Shown in pieces: positions 1-5,764 of a DNA stretch of 13,117 nt. The position numbers and the translations under genes are program-made. Each line of letters begins with the position of its first letter. Within the stretch, counting starts at the first letter, position 1. The notes below the pieces were generated by a model. The model had not been told where the DNA came from and did no database searches. It saw only the letters and a list, made by a program, of their open reading frames with translations. The stretch comes from Clostridia bacterium (GTDB lineage: Bacteria > Bacillota > Clostridia > Oscillospirales > Acutalibacteraceae), in NCBI GenBank assembly GCA_017519685.1, contig JAFWRV010000221.1:1-13117 (forward strand), read 5' to 3'.

Positions 1-1
1 T

Positions 2-481
2 CGACCACGGAATGCACTGAACCGCCCATTGGCGTCACGGAAGCGGCTACGAACTTCGCTTCGCGCATCACCCAAATGTATTTCACCTTCTAAAGTCAGT
101 GTCCCGATAGTAGGCGCAATAGGCTGCGGTGATCCGACATCGGAAGAAGAAAACATTGAAGAATATGTCAATCTTCCCGAATCTGTTTTCGGCAAAGGTG
201 AGTTCTATATTCTTCATGCCTACGGCGACTCTATGCTGGATGCCGGTATTGAACCAGGCGTGCTTGTGGTCGTCGACAAAAAAGCACAGCCGAAAAAGAA
301 TGATATTGTAGTTGTGTTAAGTCCTGATAATGAAAACACTCTGAAGCAATATAAAGGTAAGAAGAACGGTAAATATGTTTTTGTGTATATGAACGAAAAG
401 ACTTATCCCGGAAAGACTATTGAACTTGATTCGTTTGTCTGCCAGGGAGTCGCAAAACATATTATTAAATCATTTAATTAA
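2..481 (+). CDS. S24-family (LexA/UmuD-like) autoproteolytic regulator, 5' partial or degenerate
   Basis: The C-terminal part is a clear S24 peptidase domain of the LexA/UmuD fold. Counting from the TTG at 29, it has a Cys33-Gly34 cleavage site (as in UmuD; LexA itself uses Ala-Gly), the catalytic Ser68 in AYGDSML and the catalytic Lys106 in TLKQYK. The Ser-Lys spacing of 38 fits the family. Such proteins cut themselves when RecA filaments form, so in a mobile element this is probably the SOS-responsive repressor or an UmuD-like remnant. No helix-turn-helix domain is visible. The frame is open to the window edge, and the TTG at 29 has no ribosome site, so the true start is probably upstream. 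Codons before about 105 are rich in CGN arginine codons, unlike the rest of the gene, so the N-terminus may be foreign or frameshifted. The protease domain call is strong; the start and role are uncertain. Confidence 0.75.
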   Translation, partial: RPRNALNRPLASRKRLRTSLRASPKCISPSKVSVPIVGAIGCGDPTSEEENIEEYVNLPESVFGKGEFYILHAYGDSMLDAGIEPGVLVVVDKKAQPKKNDIVVVLSPDNENTLKQYKGKKNGKYVFVYMNEKTYPGKTIELDSFVCQGVAKHIIKSFN

Positions 482-500
482 GAAAAAGAGATGAACAAGT

Positions 501-752
501 ATGTCAGAGATAATGTACGATTACAGAGGTCGGGCTTTACCGACTGTAATTAGTGATAATCTTATTAAGTCGAAGGAGGGTGCCGAAAAATACCCAAAGC
601 GTGAAATCAAATGTCCTTTTTGCGGAATGCATCTTTGTGATGTTTACGGCAGCAGTCCGGATGTTTTTATATCGGTCAAATGTCAGAAATGCAAAACCAG
701 AGATGTTCCCCTTGGTATGGCATGGTTTAGAACTCTAAAGGGGAACAGATAA
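501..752 (+). CDS. Small multi-cysteine (probable zinc-binding) protein
   Basis: This 83-residue protein has Cys38-x2-Cys41-x4-Cys46 (CPFCGMHLC) and Cys61-x2-Cys64 (CQKC). The arrangement resembles a treble-clef or zinc-ribbon fold, as in small Com-like translational regulators and other zinc fingers of phages and integrative elements. Residues 1-35 are polar and the C-terminus is basic (TLKGNR), which fits nucleic-acid binding. It lies 19 bases after the S24 gene in the same direction, so the two are probably co-transcribed. The upstream AAAAAGAGA is only a weak ribosome site; an ATG at 491 is in another frame and soon stops. The specific function is not recognised. Zinc binding is inferred from the cysteines. 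Confidence 0.65.
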   Translation: MSEIMYDYRGRALPTVISDNLIKSKEGAEKYPKREIKCPFCGMHLCDVYGSSPDVFISVKCQKCKTRDVPLGMAWFRTLKGNR

Positions 753-757
753 GATAA

Positions 758-763
758 TATAAT
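758..763 (+). promoter_or_regulatory. Candidate -10 box for the structured RNA
   Basis: A perfect TATAAT lies in an AT-rich stretch six bases after the preceding stop codon and about 20 bases before the structured RNA starts. I see no good -35 box at 16-18 bases upstream, so this is a weak call. Confidence 0.3.
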
Positions 764-777
764 TTAATTTAATATTC

Positions 778-922
778 CCGAATCTTGATAATCGAGCGAG
801 CGGAGCAGCTATGCGGATAATTATTATCCGTAACTGAAAACCTACCAAGCACCGCAAGATTCAAATCAAGTTATAGGCATATGCCTGTAGCTTTGGTTTG
901 GACTTGCGGTGCTTTTCTTTTT
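778..922 (+). ncRNA. Candidate structured RNA with mutually exclusive stems (attenuator-like or small RNA)
   Basis: Seen directly: GAATCTTG (780-787) is the exact reverse complement of CAAGATTC (855-862) and would enclose a roughly 65-nt domain. That domain contains a second hairpin, CGGATAA/TTATCCG (814-820 with 824-830). The 3' arm of the outer stem overlaps another strand, 847-858 (AAGCACCGCAAG), which pairs perfectly over 12 bp with 903-914. That second hairpin also contains an AGGCATATGCCT palindrome in its loop and is followed by TTTTCTTTTTG. The two long stems therefore cannot form together, which is the layout of a transcription attenuator or riboswitch. I do not recognise a known riboswitch or ribozyme consensus. 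It could instead be a free small RNA ending at the terminator, for example one controlling replication of the element. No coding frame explains the region. Confidence 0.5.
847..921 (+). terminator. Intrinsic terminator with long loop
   Basis: A 12-bp perfect stem (847-858 with 903-914) is followed by a T-rich tract at 913-921. The long loop contains a second partial pairing (CAAATCAAG near 863 with CTTTGGTTTG near 891) and a palindrome, so the whole forms an extended rod. It would end transcription from the S24 or structured-RNA promoter before the replication gene. Confidence 0.6.
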
Positions 923-1026
923 GTCGGAAAACAAAAGAGTAAAATTTTTCACCAAAAAAAGATTTTTTCTTGCCAATAGAGAATTGTGAGCAAATACATC
1001 ATAAAAACGAAGCCGAATGTAAACAA

Positions 1027-1250
1027 ATTGTAAACAATACAACAAAAACAGGAAAAACACCCTCTCAAAATGCCGATTTTTTTCCGATTAGTGAAGGGGT
1101 TGTTTCTCTAACTATAAATCATCAATATTAAGAAAGGATGTGTTCTTATGAAAGACACACAATGGCAATGCTATCTGGGGAAGTATCCTTAGGAGCAACA
1201 ATTCTGTTACTGCTGAAGACTAAAAACAAATAATCGCCCCTAAGGGCGAA
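1027..1250 (+). promoter_or_regulatory. Leader region of the replication gene with hairpins and a possible 14-residue leader peptide
   Basis: Three inverted repeats are visible: ATTGT/ACAAT (1027-1038), TAAGAA/TTCTTA (1129-1134 with 1143-1148), and TCGCCC/GGGCGA (1234-1239 with 1244-1249). The second places an AGGA ribosome site in its loop and ends at an ATG (1148) that opens a 14-codon frame, MKDTQWQCYLGKYP, stopping at 1192. The third sits immediately before the ribosome site of the ATPase gene. An overlapping frame from ATG 1162 to 1233 encodes a 23-residue hydrophobic peptide but has no ribosome site. The arrangement suggests translational control of the replication gene. That a peptide is made is speculative; no convincing promoter was found. 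Confidence 0.3.
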
Positions 1251-1260
1251 AAGGAAGGAC

Positions 1261-2544
1261 GTGAATAAAATATTTAATTCGGCAGAAAAAGAAATGACCG
1301 TTCCCAATGTATCTGCGCCAACAGATACGGAACAGTCACCTAACACTAACATAATAAGTATAGCACAGTCTGATGACGATTGCAACCCCTTAGCTGTCGC
1401 AAAGTTTAAAATGGCTGAACTTGACAGAAAAGCTAACGGTATTCATCCGTTCAAGGGCAGCATATCACTGCTCACCCTGAACGATATTTTCAGTTTGGCT
1501 TTTTCAAGAAAGCCGCCCGTAATCGACGGTCTGCTTTATCCAGGAATGTATATTCTGGCGGGCGCACCGAAAATAGGCAAAAGCTTTCTTGCCGCACAGA
1601 TTGCCTATCATGTGAGTATGGGTATTCCTTTGTGGGATCTGAAAGTCAATCAGGGAAATGTTTGCTACTTTGCTCTTGAAGATGATTTCGAAAGACTTCA
1701 GTCAAGAATGAGTACAATGTTCGGAGTTGAAGGAACTGATAAACTCAGTTTCTCTATAACTTCACGGACAATCGGAGACGGACTTGAAGAGCAGATGGAG
1801 CAGTTTCTCGGAGGACACCCCGACACCAATCTTATCATTATTGATACTCTTCAGAAGGTAAGAGAAAACACAGGCGAGGGATACAGCTATGCGAGCGACT
1901 ATGAAGTTATCAGCGCTCTCAAACATTTTGCAGATGTCAAAGGTATCTGTATTATCGCAGTTCATCATACCCGAAAGCAGAAATCGGATGATGTTTATGA
2001 AATGATATCGGGCACAACGGGAATACTCGGAAGCGCAGACGGAGCTATGGTTCTCTGCAAAGAAAAGCGTACCGACAGAACCGCCTGTCTCTCAGTAGTT
2101 GGAAGAGATATACCCGACCAAAAGTTCAGACTGGAAAGAAATCCCGACACACTTTGCTGGGAAAAGACAGATCAGGAGATTGAGACTTTTGAGAAAAAGA
2201 TTGATCCCGAACTTCTGAAAGTTGTCGAAATGCTTACAATTGATAAAACGGAATGGCTGGGCAGTCCCGCGGAACTTGTGGAAGAATCCGGAGCAGAAGT
2301 TGCGCCGAATATTATCACAAAGATGCTTAATGTCAATGCATCCGAACTGAAAAATCAATTCGGAATTGATTACGAATCAGGAAGAAAGAGCAACGCAAGA
2401 TGGATTCATCTTGTGAGAATCCCGCCCGAAAATGACAGTAATGACAGTAATGACGGTTTGAATGGGAGTACCAAAACAACTGTCACAGCCGTCACAACTG
2501 TCATAAAAAATGAAAATACTAATGAATTGGAGGAATTATTTTGA
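1261..2544 (+). CDS. RepA-like RecA-fold ATPase (probable replicative helicase of the element)
   Basis: The 427-residue protein has a RecA/AAA_25-type ATPase core. Walker A is GAPKIGKS (residues 101-108). Walker B is LIIIDT ending at Asp195. It also has ALEDD near 139 and an AVHHTRK strand near 232-238, as in RepA helicases of plasmids and the RepA-like proteins of clostridial integrative elements. It probably forms a hexamer that unwinds the excised circular form. Residues about 315-385 may form a winged-helix DNA-binding domain, and the last 40 residues are low-complexity Ser/Asn/Asp/Thr. I chose GTG 1261 because AAGGA (1251-1255) lies five bases upstream; ATG 1294 is an alternative with a poor ribosome site. 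The stop overlaps the next gene. Family confidence is high; the role in element replication is inferred. Confidence 0.85.
   Translation: MNKIFNSAEKEMTVPNVSAPTDTEQSPNTNIISIAQSDDDCNPLAVAKFKMAELDRKANGIHPFKGSISLLTLNDIFSLAFSRKPPVIDGLLYPGMYILAGAPKIGKSFLAAQIAYHVSMGIPLWDLKVNQGNVCYFALEDDFERLQSRMSTMFGVEGTDKLSFSITSRTIGDGLEEQMEQFLGGHPDTNLIIIDTLQKVRENTGEGYSYASDYEVISALKHFADVKGICIIAVHHTRKQKSDDVYEMISGTTGILGSADGAMVLCKEKRTDRTACLSVVGRDIPDQKFRLERNPDTLCWEKTDQEIETFEKKIDPELLKVVEMLTIDKTEWLGSPAELVEESGAEVAPNIITKMLNVNASELKNQFGIDYESGRKSNARWIHLVRIPPENDSNDSNDGLNGSTKTTVTAVTTVIKNENTNELEELF
2431..2505 (+). repeat. Iteron-like array: three direct 9-bp repeats facing three inverted copies
   Basis: Three contiguous 9-mers, AATGACAGT, AATGACAGT and AATGACGGT, lie at 2431-2439, 2440-2448 and 2449-2457. 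A weaker copy, AATGGGAGT, is at 2461-2469. Three contiguous inverted copies follow at 2479-2487, 2488-2496 and 2497-2505 (ACTGTCACA, GCCGTCACA, ACTGTCATA). The whole lies within the 3' end of the ATPase gene and dictates its odd Ser/Asn/Thr-rich tail. Such clustered short repeats next to a replication gene are typical of replication-initiator binding sites, so this may be the replication origin. It could also fold as a large cruciform. Confidence 0.6.
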
Positions 2545-2801
2545 ATTCAAAAATATCAAAAATTAATGAAGCGCTCATTAAAAACGAGCAGCGAATTGCA
2601 GATTACAAGGAAAAAATTGCCGAGTTGCAGAAGCGCAATACCGAACTCAAAGCGGAAAAAGCCGCGGCGAAGGAAGAAGAGATTCTCGCTTTTATGCGTG
2701 AGAACGGCAAGGACATCAATGACCTTGTAAGAGCTTTCGGCAGGAAGACAAAACCGTTGATTGAAGAGGAATTTAGGCATGACGAGAAATCCGACGAATG
2801 A
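2541..2801 (+). CDS. DUF4315-type small coiled-coil protein
   Basis: The 86-residue protein is almost wholly helical. Residues 1-48 show heptad-like alternation (INEALIKNEQRIADYKEKIAE, then LQKRNTELKAEKAAAKEEE), followed by a short conserved segment, EILAFMRENGKDINDLVRAF. This pattern matches DUF4315 proteins, which sit beside replication and mobilization genes in clostridial elements and have no established function. The TTG start at 2541 overlaps the stop of the ATPase gene (TTGA) and has a strong GGAGGA site at 2529-2534, so translation is probably coupled. A structural or accessory role in plasmid-like replication is inferred from position only. Confidence 0.7.
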   Translation: MNSKISKINEALIKNEQRIADYKEKIAELQKRNTELKAEKAAAKEEEILAFMRENGKDINDLVRAFGRKTKPLIEEEFRHDEKSDE

Positions 2802-3078
2802 TATCAACGAACTCTCTTCCGAAAAGGAGCGCAAAGAAAAACTGCTCCGTATGAATAAAGATAAACTGAAAACTCTGGAGAAAAAGCAGGAACTTCTTAC
2901 AAAGTCCGGCAGGAATAAATTTATATTTTCTCTCGGACTTATCGCGGAGAAATATCTCATTGAACCGGAATATCTCAGCGAAGATGATCTCGATTACATT
3001 CTCGGAGTTGCTTTGACTCAGCCGAAAGTTATCGGCTTAATGCAAAAGTTTTCTATGCTGAACAAAGAGAAAGAATAA
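2779..3078 (+). CDS. DUF3847-type small protein
   Basis: This 99-residue protein has a long charged helix (about residues 15-45, ending LEKKQELLTKSGRNK) and then IFSLGLIAEKYLIEPEYLSEDD and a C-terminal helix. The layout fits DUF3847, a family found next to relaxase and replication genes in clostridial mobile elements, with no proven function. ATG 2779 is preferred over an upstream TTG at 2761 because GAGGA (2766-2770) lies eight bases before it. It overlaps the end of the preceding gene by 23 bases, so replication ATPase, DUF4315 and DUF3847 form one coupled operon. It contains no Cys cluster or recognisable catalytic motif. Confidence 0.65.
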   Translation: MTRNPTNDINELSSEKERKEKLLRMNKDKLKTLEKKQELLTKSGRNKFIFSLGLIAEKYLIEPEYLSEDDLDYILGVALTQPKVIGLMQKFSMLNKEKE

Positions 3079-3081
3079 AAA

Positions 3082-3105
3082 TCGACTCCCGAAAAACGGG
3101 AGCCG
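3082..3105 (-). terminator. Intrinsic terminator of the secreted-protein gene
   Basis: Read on the minus strand, CGGCTCCCG pairs with CGGGAGTCG (nine pairs with one G-U wobble) across a TTTTT loop and is followed by ATTTTTATT. It lies 14 bases beyond the stop of the minus-strand gene. On the plus strand the stem has an A-C mismatch and no T tract, so it mainly serves the minus strand. Confidence 0.75.
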
Positions 3106-3118
3106 TGATGATTAAAGA

Positions 3119-3676
3119 TTAAACTTTCGGAAACAGAGAGCTGAAGAAAAGACCGATTTTTTCAAAGAGATTTTTGAAGAAAGCGATTATTTTCTGGAAA
3201 ATGTTGAGTTCGGGTTCTTCTTCCGCGTCACCGGGAACGGAATCAAACGGCTTGCCTGTTGAGGGATCAAGTGAGCCGTCCTTTGCAACAATAAAAGATA
3301 TTTCCGCAAGATTTGTTCCTACGCTGCCTATCTGCTTTTCGCCGTTTACCCAAAACTCGCAGTTTTCGGAAATATGATATCCGGTGTTTTCGGAGAATTT
3401 GATTCTCACGCGGTACTGAATGCCTTCAATATAGGCGTCGCCTGCAGCGGGATGAACGGCATTATGATCTTTATCCATATAGTAAATACTGTCTATTTTT
3501 GCTGAGTAAGCATCAGAATCGCCTACAGGCAGTGACTTGAATTCAACTTTGTCTCCTGCTTTGGGATAAGCGAATGTTGCTTCGGCTTTGACGATTTCGT
3601 TTCCTGCAGCAAGCGCGGGAACAGCCATAGCCATAATAAATATTGCCGAAAGAATAACAGCGAGAATTTTCTTCAT
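3119..3676 (-). CDS. Secreted protein with signal peptide and amphipathic C-terminal helix (cargo)
   Basis: The 185-residue product starts with a textbook signal peptide (MKK, hydrophobic core, cleavage near VPALAA-GNE, residues 1-24). Residues 25-132 look beta-rich, with the pattern Y-P-K-A-G-D, then GIQYRVRIKFSENTGYHI and FWVNGEKQ, resembling Ig-like repeats of clostridial surface proteins. Residues 133-155 are an acidic Pro/Gly linker. The last 30 residues (IFQKIIAFFKNLFEKIGLFF and following) form a strongly amphipathic aromatic helix that could bind a membrane or partner. No LPxTG motif is present. It runs opposite to all other element genes and has its own promoter, an AGGAGA site at 3685-3690 and a terminator, so it is an independent cargo unit. 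Function is unknown. Confidence 0.75.
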   Translation of the reverse strand: MKKILAVILSAIFIMAMAVPALAAGNEIVKAEATFAYPKAGDKVEFKSLPVGDSDAYSAKIDSIYYMDKDHNAVHPAAGDAYIEGIQYRVRIKFSENTGYHISENCEFWVNGEKQIGSVGTNLAEISFIVAKDGSLDPSTGKPFDSVPGDAEEEPELNIFQKIIAFFKNLFEKIGLFFSSLFPKV

Positions 3677-3710
3677 ATTTTTTGTCTCCTTATATTGATT
3701 TTATGTATTA

Positions 3711-3739
3711 ATAATACTCTATTTGATACTGAAAATCAA
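3711..3739 (-). promoter_or_regulatory. Sigma-A-type promoter of the secreted-protein gene
   Basis: On the minus strand TTGATT (3734-3739) and TATTAT (3711-3716) are separated by 17 bases. They stand about 35 bases upstream of the start codon, with the ribosome site between. Confidence 0.6.
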
Positions 3740-3808
3740 CTGTTTCCTTAAGAAGAACAACCTGTTAATCATTACAAATCAACTGAAATAAACCCATAGC
3801 AACCTGTT
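3733..3808. repeat. Two imperfect copies of a 33-34-bp unit
   Basis: AAATCAACTG at 3733-3742 recurs at 3776-3785, and CAACCTGTT at 3758-3766 recurs at 3800-3808. The two ends of the unit are conserved in order and spacing while the middle has diverged. One copy covers the -35 box of the minus-strand promoter. These could be binding sites for a regulator or an oriT accessory protein. Confidence 0.4.
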
Positions 3809-3825
3809 GTTATGCGCAATTATAC

Positions 3826-3960
3826 ACCGTTGCCGTGGCGGTAAATCTTCTCTGAGATTTCTGCCCGGCCGGTGCCATTGCGCACTGTCGTGAACGCTCG
3901 CAGGCTCACTGTGAGATTGCTCCGCAATCGGAAAGGGTTCCACCCTTCGCAACAAGTTGC
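3826..3960. other. Putative origin of transfer (oriT)
   Basis: The non-coding region just before the relaxase is packed with inverted repeats: ACCG/CGGT (3826-3842), AAATCT/AGATTT (3843-3860), GTGAAC/GCTCAC (3890-3909), CTCAC-T-GTGAG (3905-3915), ATTGC/GCAAT (3916-3928), AAGGG/CCCTT (3933-3947) and GCAAC/GTTGC (3949-3960). On the minus strand, the arm ending TTCAC is followed after three bases by AGTGCGC (3880-3886). This resembles, from memory, the nick region of MobQ plasmids of the RSF1010 and pSK41 type (inverted repeat, short gap, then AAGTGCG/C). The predicted nick would be between 3881 and 3880 on the minus strand. Location and composition support oriT; the nick position is inference. 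Confidence 0.5.
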
Positions 3961-3992
3961 TACCCGAATAATTACGAAAGGATCTGATAAAA

Positions 3993-4031
3993 ATACCATG
4001 TCCGCATTTTAAAATTACAATCAGAAACCGT
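3993..4031 (+). other. In-frame N-terminal extension of the relaxase beginning at an ATA codon
   Basis: Reading upstream from ATG 4032 in frame gives IPCPHFKITIRNR, which continues into MSSSAVAGAAYAAGE. As I recall them, relaxases of this group begin MPCPHFKITI. The expected ATG is ATA here (3993-3995). An AAAGGA ribosome site (3977-3982) lies ten bases before it and suits a start at this codon. An in-frame CTG at 3984 is too close to that site. Either initiation uses ATA, or a start-codon mutation has occurred and only the shorter form from 4032 is made. Confidence 0.6.
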
Positions 4032-5558
4032 ATGAGTTCCTCTGCCGTTGCCGGCGCGGCCTATGCCGCAGGCGAAAATCTTTTCAGCGATTATGAGCAG
4101 AGAATTAAATACTATGCTTACAAAAAACCTGAAGTTTTGTATTCGGAAATTCTGCTGCCTGCAAACGCTCCCGAAAAGTTTAATGACAGAGAAACTCTCT
4201 GGAACTCAGCCGAGTCTGTTGAAACAAGTTACAATTCTCAGCTTGCGAGAAATATTGTTGCCGCTCTACCGAATGAAATTCCGAAAGAGCAGCTGCCTGA
4301 ACTTGTGAGAGAATTCTGCAACGAGCAGTTTGTGAAAAAAGGAATGTGCTGTGATTTTTCAATTCACGATAAAGGTGACGGCAACCCTCATGCGCATATT
4401 CTTCTTACTCTCAGGTCGCTGGATGAAAACGGAAACTGGATGCCGAAGTGCAGAAAAGAATATGATCTCGATGAAAACGGAGAAAGAATAAAACTGCCGT
4501 CAGGCGAATACAAAAGCCACAGAGTTGATTTAACCGACTGGAACAAAAGAGAAAGCTGTGAACTCTGGCGCAGCGAATGGGCAAAGATACAGAACAAGTA
4601 TTATGAAAAAAATAATATTGATGTTCAGATTGATCTCCGTTCATACGAGCGCAGAGAAATTGACAAACTTCCCTCGGTTCATCTCGGACCGTATGCATCC
4701 GGTCTGGAGAAGCAGGGCGTTGAAACCGAGCTCGGTAATTTCAACAGAGCCATCGAGGAACACAATAAAGAAAAAATGACTCTGCTTGAATTAATCGGAA
4801 AGATTAAATCGGTCATTTCGGAAATTGCCGATAAGCTTCGCAGGCTCAGAACAAATTCAGTCAAAGAACCTACACTTACGGAAATACTTATCGATTATCT
4901 TGAAATCCGCAAGAGCGGGAGAAGCGACTGGGGATTTTACGCGAAACAGAATTGTTCAATCAAAGATCTGAAAGAAGTTTCTTCCGCGATTGTTTTCCTG
5001 AATAATAACAATATTATAAAGCTTGAGGATTATCAGAAGCTGATTGAATCCGCAAACAGAAGAGAGAGCATTCGCAAGAAGATTGAAGAAGGTAAGCAGA
5101 TTATTTCTCATCTGAAGGATGCGAGAGAAACCAAAGAGGTTTATCTCACCTGGAAAGGCAAAACATATTTCAAGGACGGTTACCGGAAAGCGCATTCCGA
5201 GGAAATCGATAAATTCATAAATGCGAAGAAATATCTGAAGATTCACAATCTTGATACAGATTATTCCATTGCATCGATTGAAGCGGAGCTTGAGATACTG
5301 CAAAAAGAATTCAATGCTTTCGGTCCCGATGTTCCCAAGAAGGACAGCGATGAATTCAAAGAGCTGATAAGAATCAGTAAAATTGTTTCCGCCGTTCTTG
5401 GCGATATGGAACTCAAAGACAAGGGCGCTCAGCCCGTAAAAGAAAAAGAAACTATCCAAGGGAAGCTTGACCGTTTCAATGATACAGTCAAACAGAACAA
5501 GGAAGAGGAAAAGACGAAATATGAAACCAAAATCACGAATAAGGAGGAAGTCAGATGA
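4032..5558 (+). CDS. mobA: MobA/MobL-type (MobQ) relaxase
   Basis: The relaxase nicks oriT and carries the single strand to the recipient. Residues 1-190 (from ATG 4032) are the MobA/MobL catalytic domain. The likely catalytic Tyr is in AAYAAGE near residue 11, LYSEILLPANAP follows, and the metal-binding histidines lie in HDKGDGNPHAHILLTLR. After this come LRSYERREI and VHLGP, conserved in clostridial MobQ proteins, then about 300 residues of largely coiled-coil helix. The gene overlaps the downstream HTH gene (ATGA), so the two form an operon. The ATG at 4032 has no ribosome site, and starting there removes the first beta strand (FKITI); see the extension at 3993. No coupling protein follows, so transfer would need a helper conjugation system. 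Confidence 0.9.
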   Translation: MSSSAVAGAAYAAGENLFSDYEQRIKYYAYKKPEVLYSEILLPANAPEKFNDRETLWNSAESVETSYNSQLARNIVAALPNEIPKEQLPELVREFCNEQFVKKGMCCDFSIHDKGDGNPHAHILLTLRSLDENGNWMPKCRKEYDLDENGERIKLPSGEYKSHRVDLTDWNKRESCELWRSEWAKIQNKYYEKNNIDVQIDLRSYERREIDKLPSVHLGPYASGLEKQGVETELGNFNRAIEEHNKEKMTLLELIGKIKSVISEIADKLRRLRTNSVKEPTLTEILIDYLEIRKSGRSDWGFYAKQNCSIKDLKEVSSAIVFLNNNNIIKLEDYQKLIESANRRESIRKKIEEGKQIISHLKDARETKEVYLTWKGKTYFKDGYRKAHSEEIDKFINAKKYLKIHNLDTDYSIASIEAELEILQKEFNAFGPDVPKKDSDEFKELIRISKIVSAVLGDMELKDKGAQPVKEKETIQGKLDRFNDTVKQNKEEEKTKYETKITNKEEVR

Positions 5559-5764
5559 ATAAAGGCGAACTCAAAGAGTTATATTCCGTTATGTTTACGG
5601 AGTATCCCGATATAGTAACCGTTGACGATATCCAGTCGATGCTCGGTGTCAGCCGTCACTACGCATACAAGCTTATTAACGACGGATATATCCACGGCAG
5701 AAAGATCGGCGGAGCATACAAGGTTCCCAAAATTAATGTCATTAATTACGCCTTGACAGCTTAA
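5555..5764 (+). CDS. Excisionase-like helix-turn-helix protein
   Basis: The 69-residue protein carries one winged HTH of the excisionase/HTH_17 type: VTVDDIQSMLGVSRHYAYKL for the helix-turn-helix, then INDGYIHGRKIGGAYKVPK for the wing. Such proteins act as recombination directionality factors, bending attachment-site DNA so the integrase excises rather than inserts. Its ATG overlaps the relaxase stop and has a strong AGGAGG at 5542-5547. It sits directly before the integrase, as expected for a xis-int pair. It could alternatively only regulate the integrase. The repeats at and after its 3' end may be its binding sites. Confidence 0.8.
   Translation: MNKGELKELYSVMFTEYPDIVTVDDIQSMLGVSRHYAYKLINDGYIHGRKIGGAYKVPKINVINYALTA

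Noticed and set aside
1..93. Frame-1 fragment containing IGVTEAATNFASRI, reminiscent of a Phd/YefM-type antitoxin N-terminus
   Set aside because: Only 30 codons are visible, it ends at 93, and the resemblance rests on a few residues. It may instead be the pre-frameshift part of the S24 gene. More sequence to the left is needed.
866..1060. Minus-strand frame of 64 codons
   Set aside because: It overlaps the structured RNA and terminator, has no ribosome site and shows a low-complexity Phe/Leu-rich translation of AT-rich DNA.
1162..1233. 23-residue hydrophobic peptide frame in the repA leader
   Set aside because: No ribosome site at its ATG and it overlaps another short frame; not enough to call a gene.
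2556..2960. Minus-strand frame of 134 codons opposite the DUF4315 and DUF3847 genes
   Set aside because: It is antisense to two overlapping genes with good ribosome sites and has no supporting start signal; its composition mirrors the coiled-coil codons.
4956..5459. Minus-strand frame of 167 codons opposite the relaxase
   Set aside because: Phe/Ile/Leu-rich antisense shadow of the Glu/Lys-rich coiled coil; no ribosome site.
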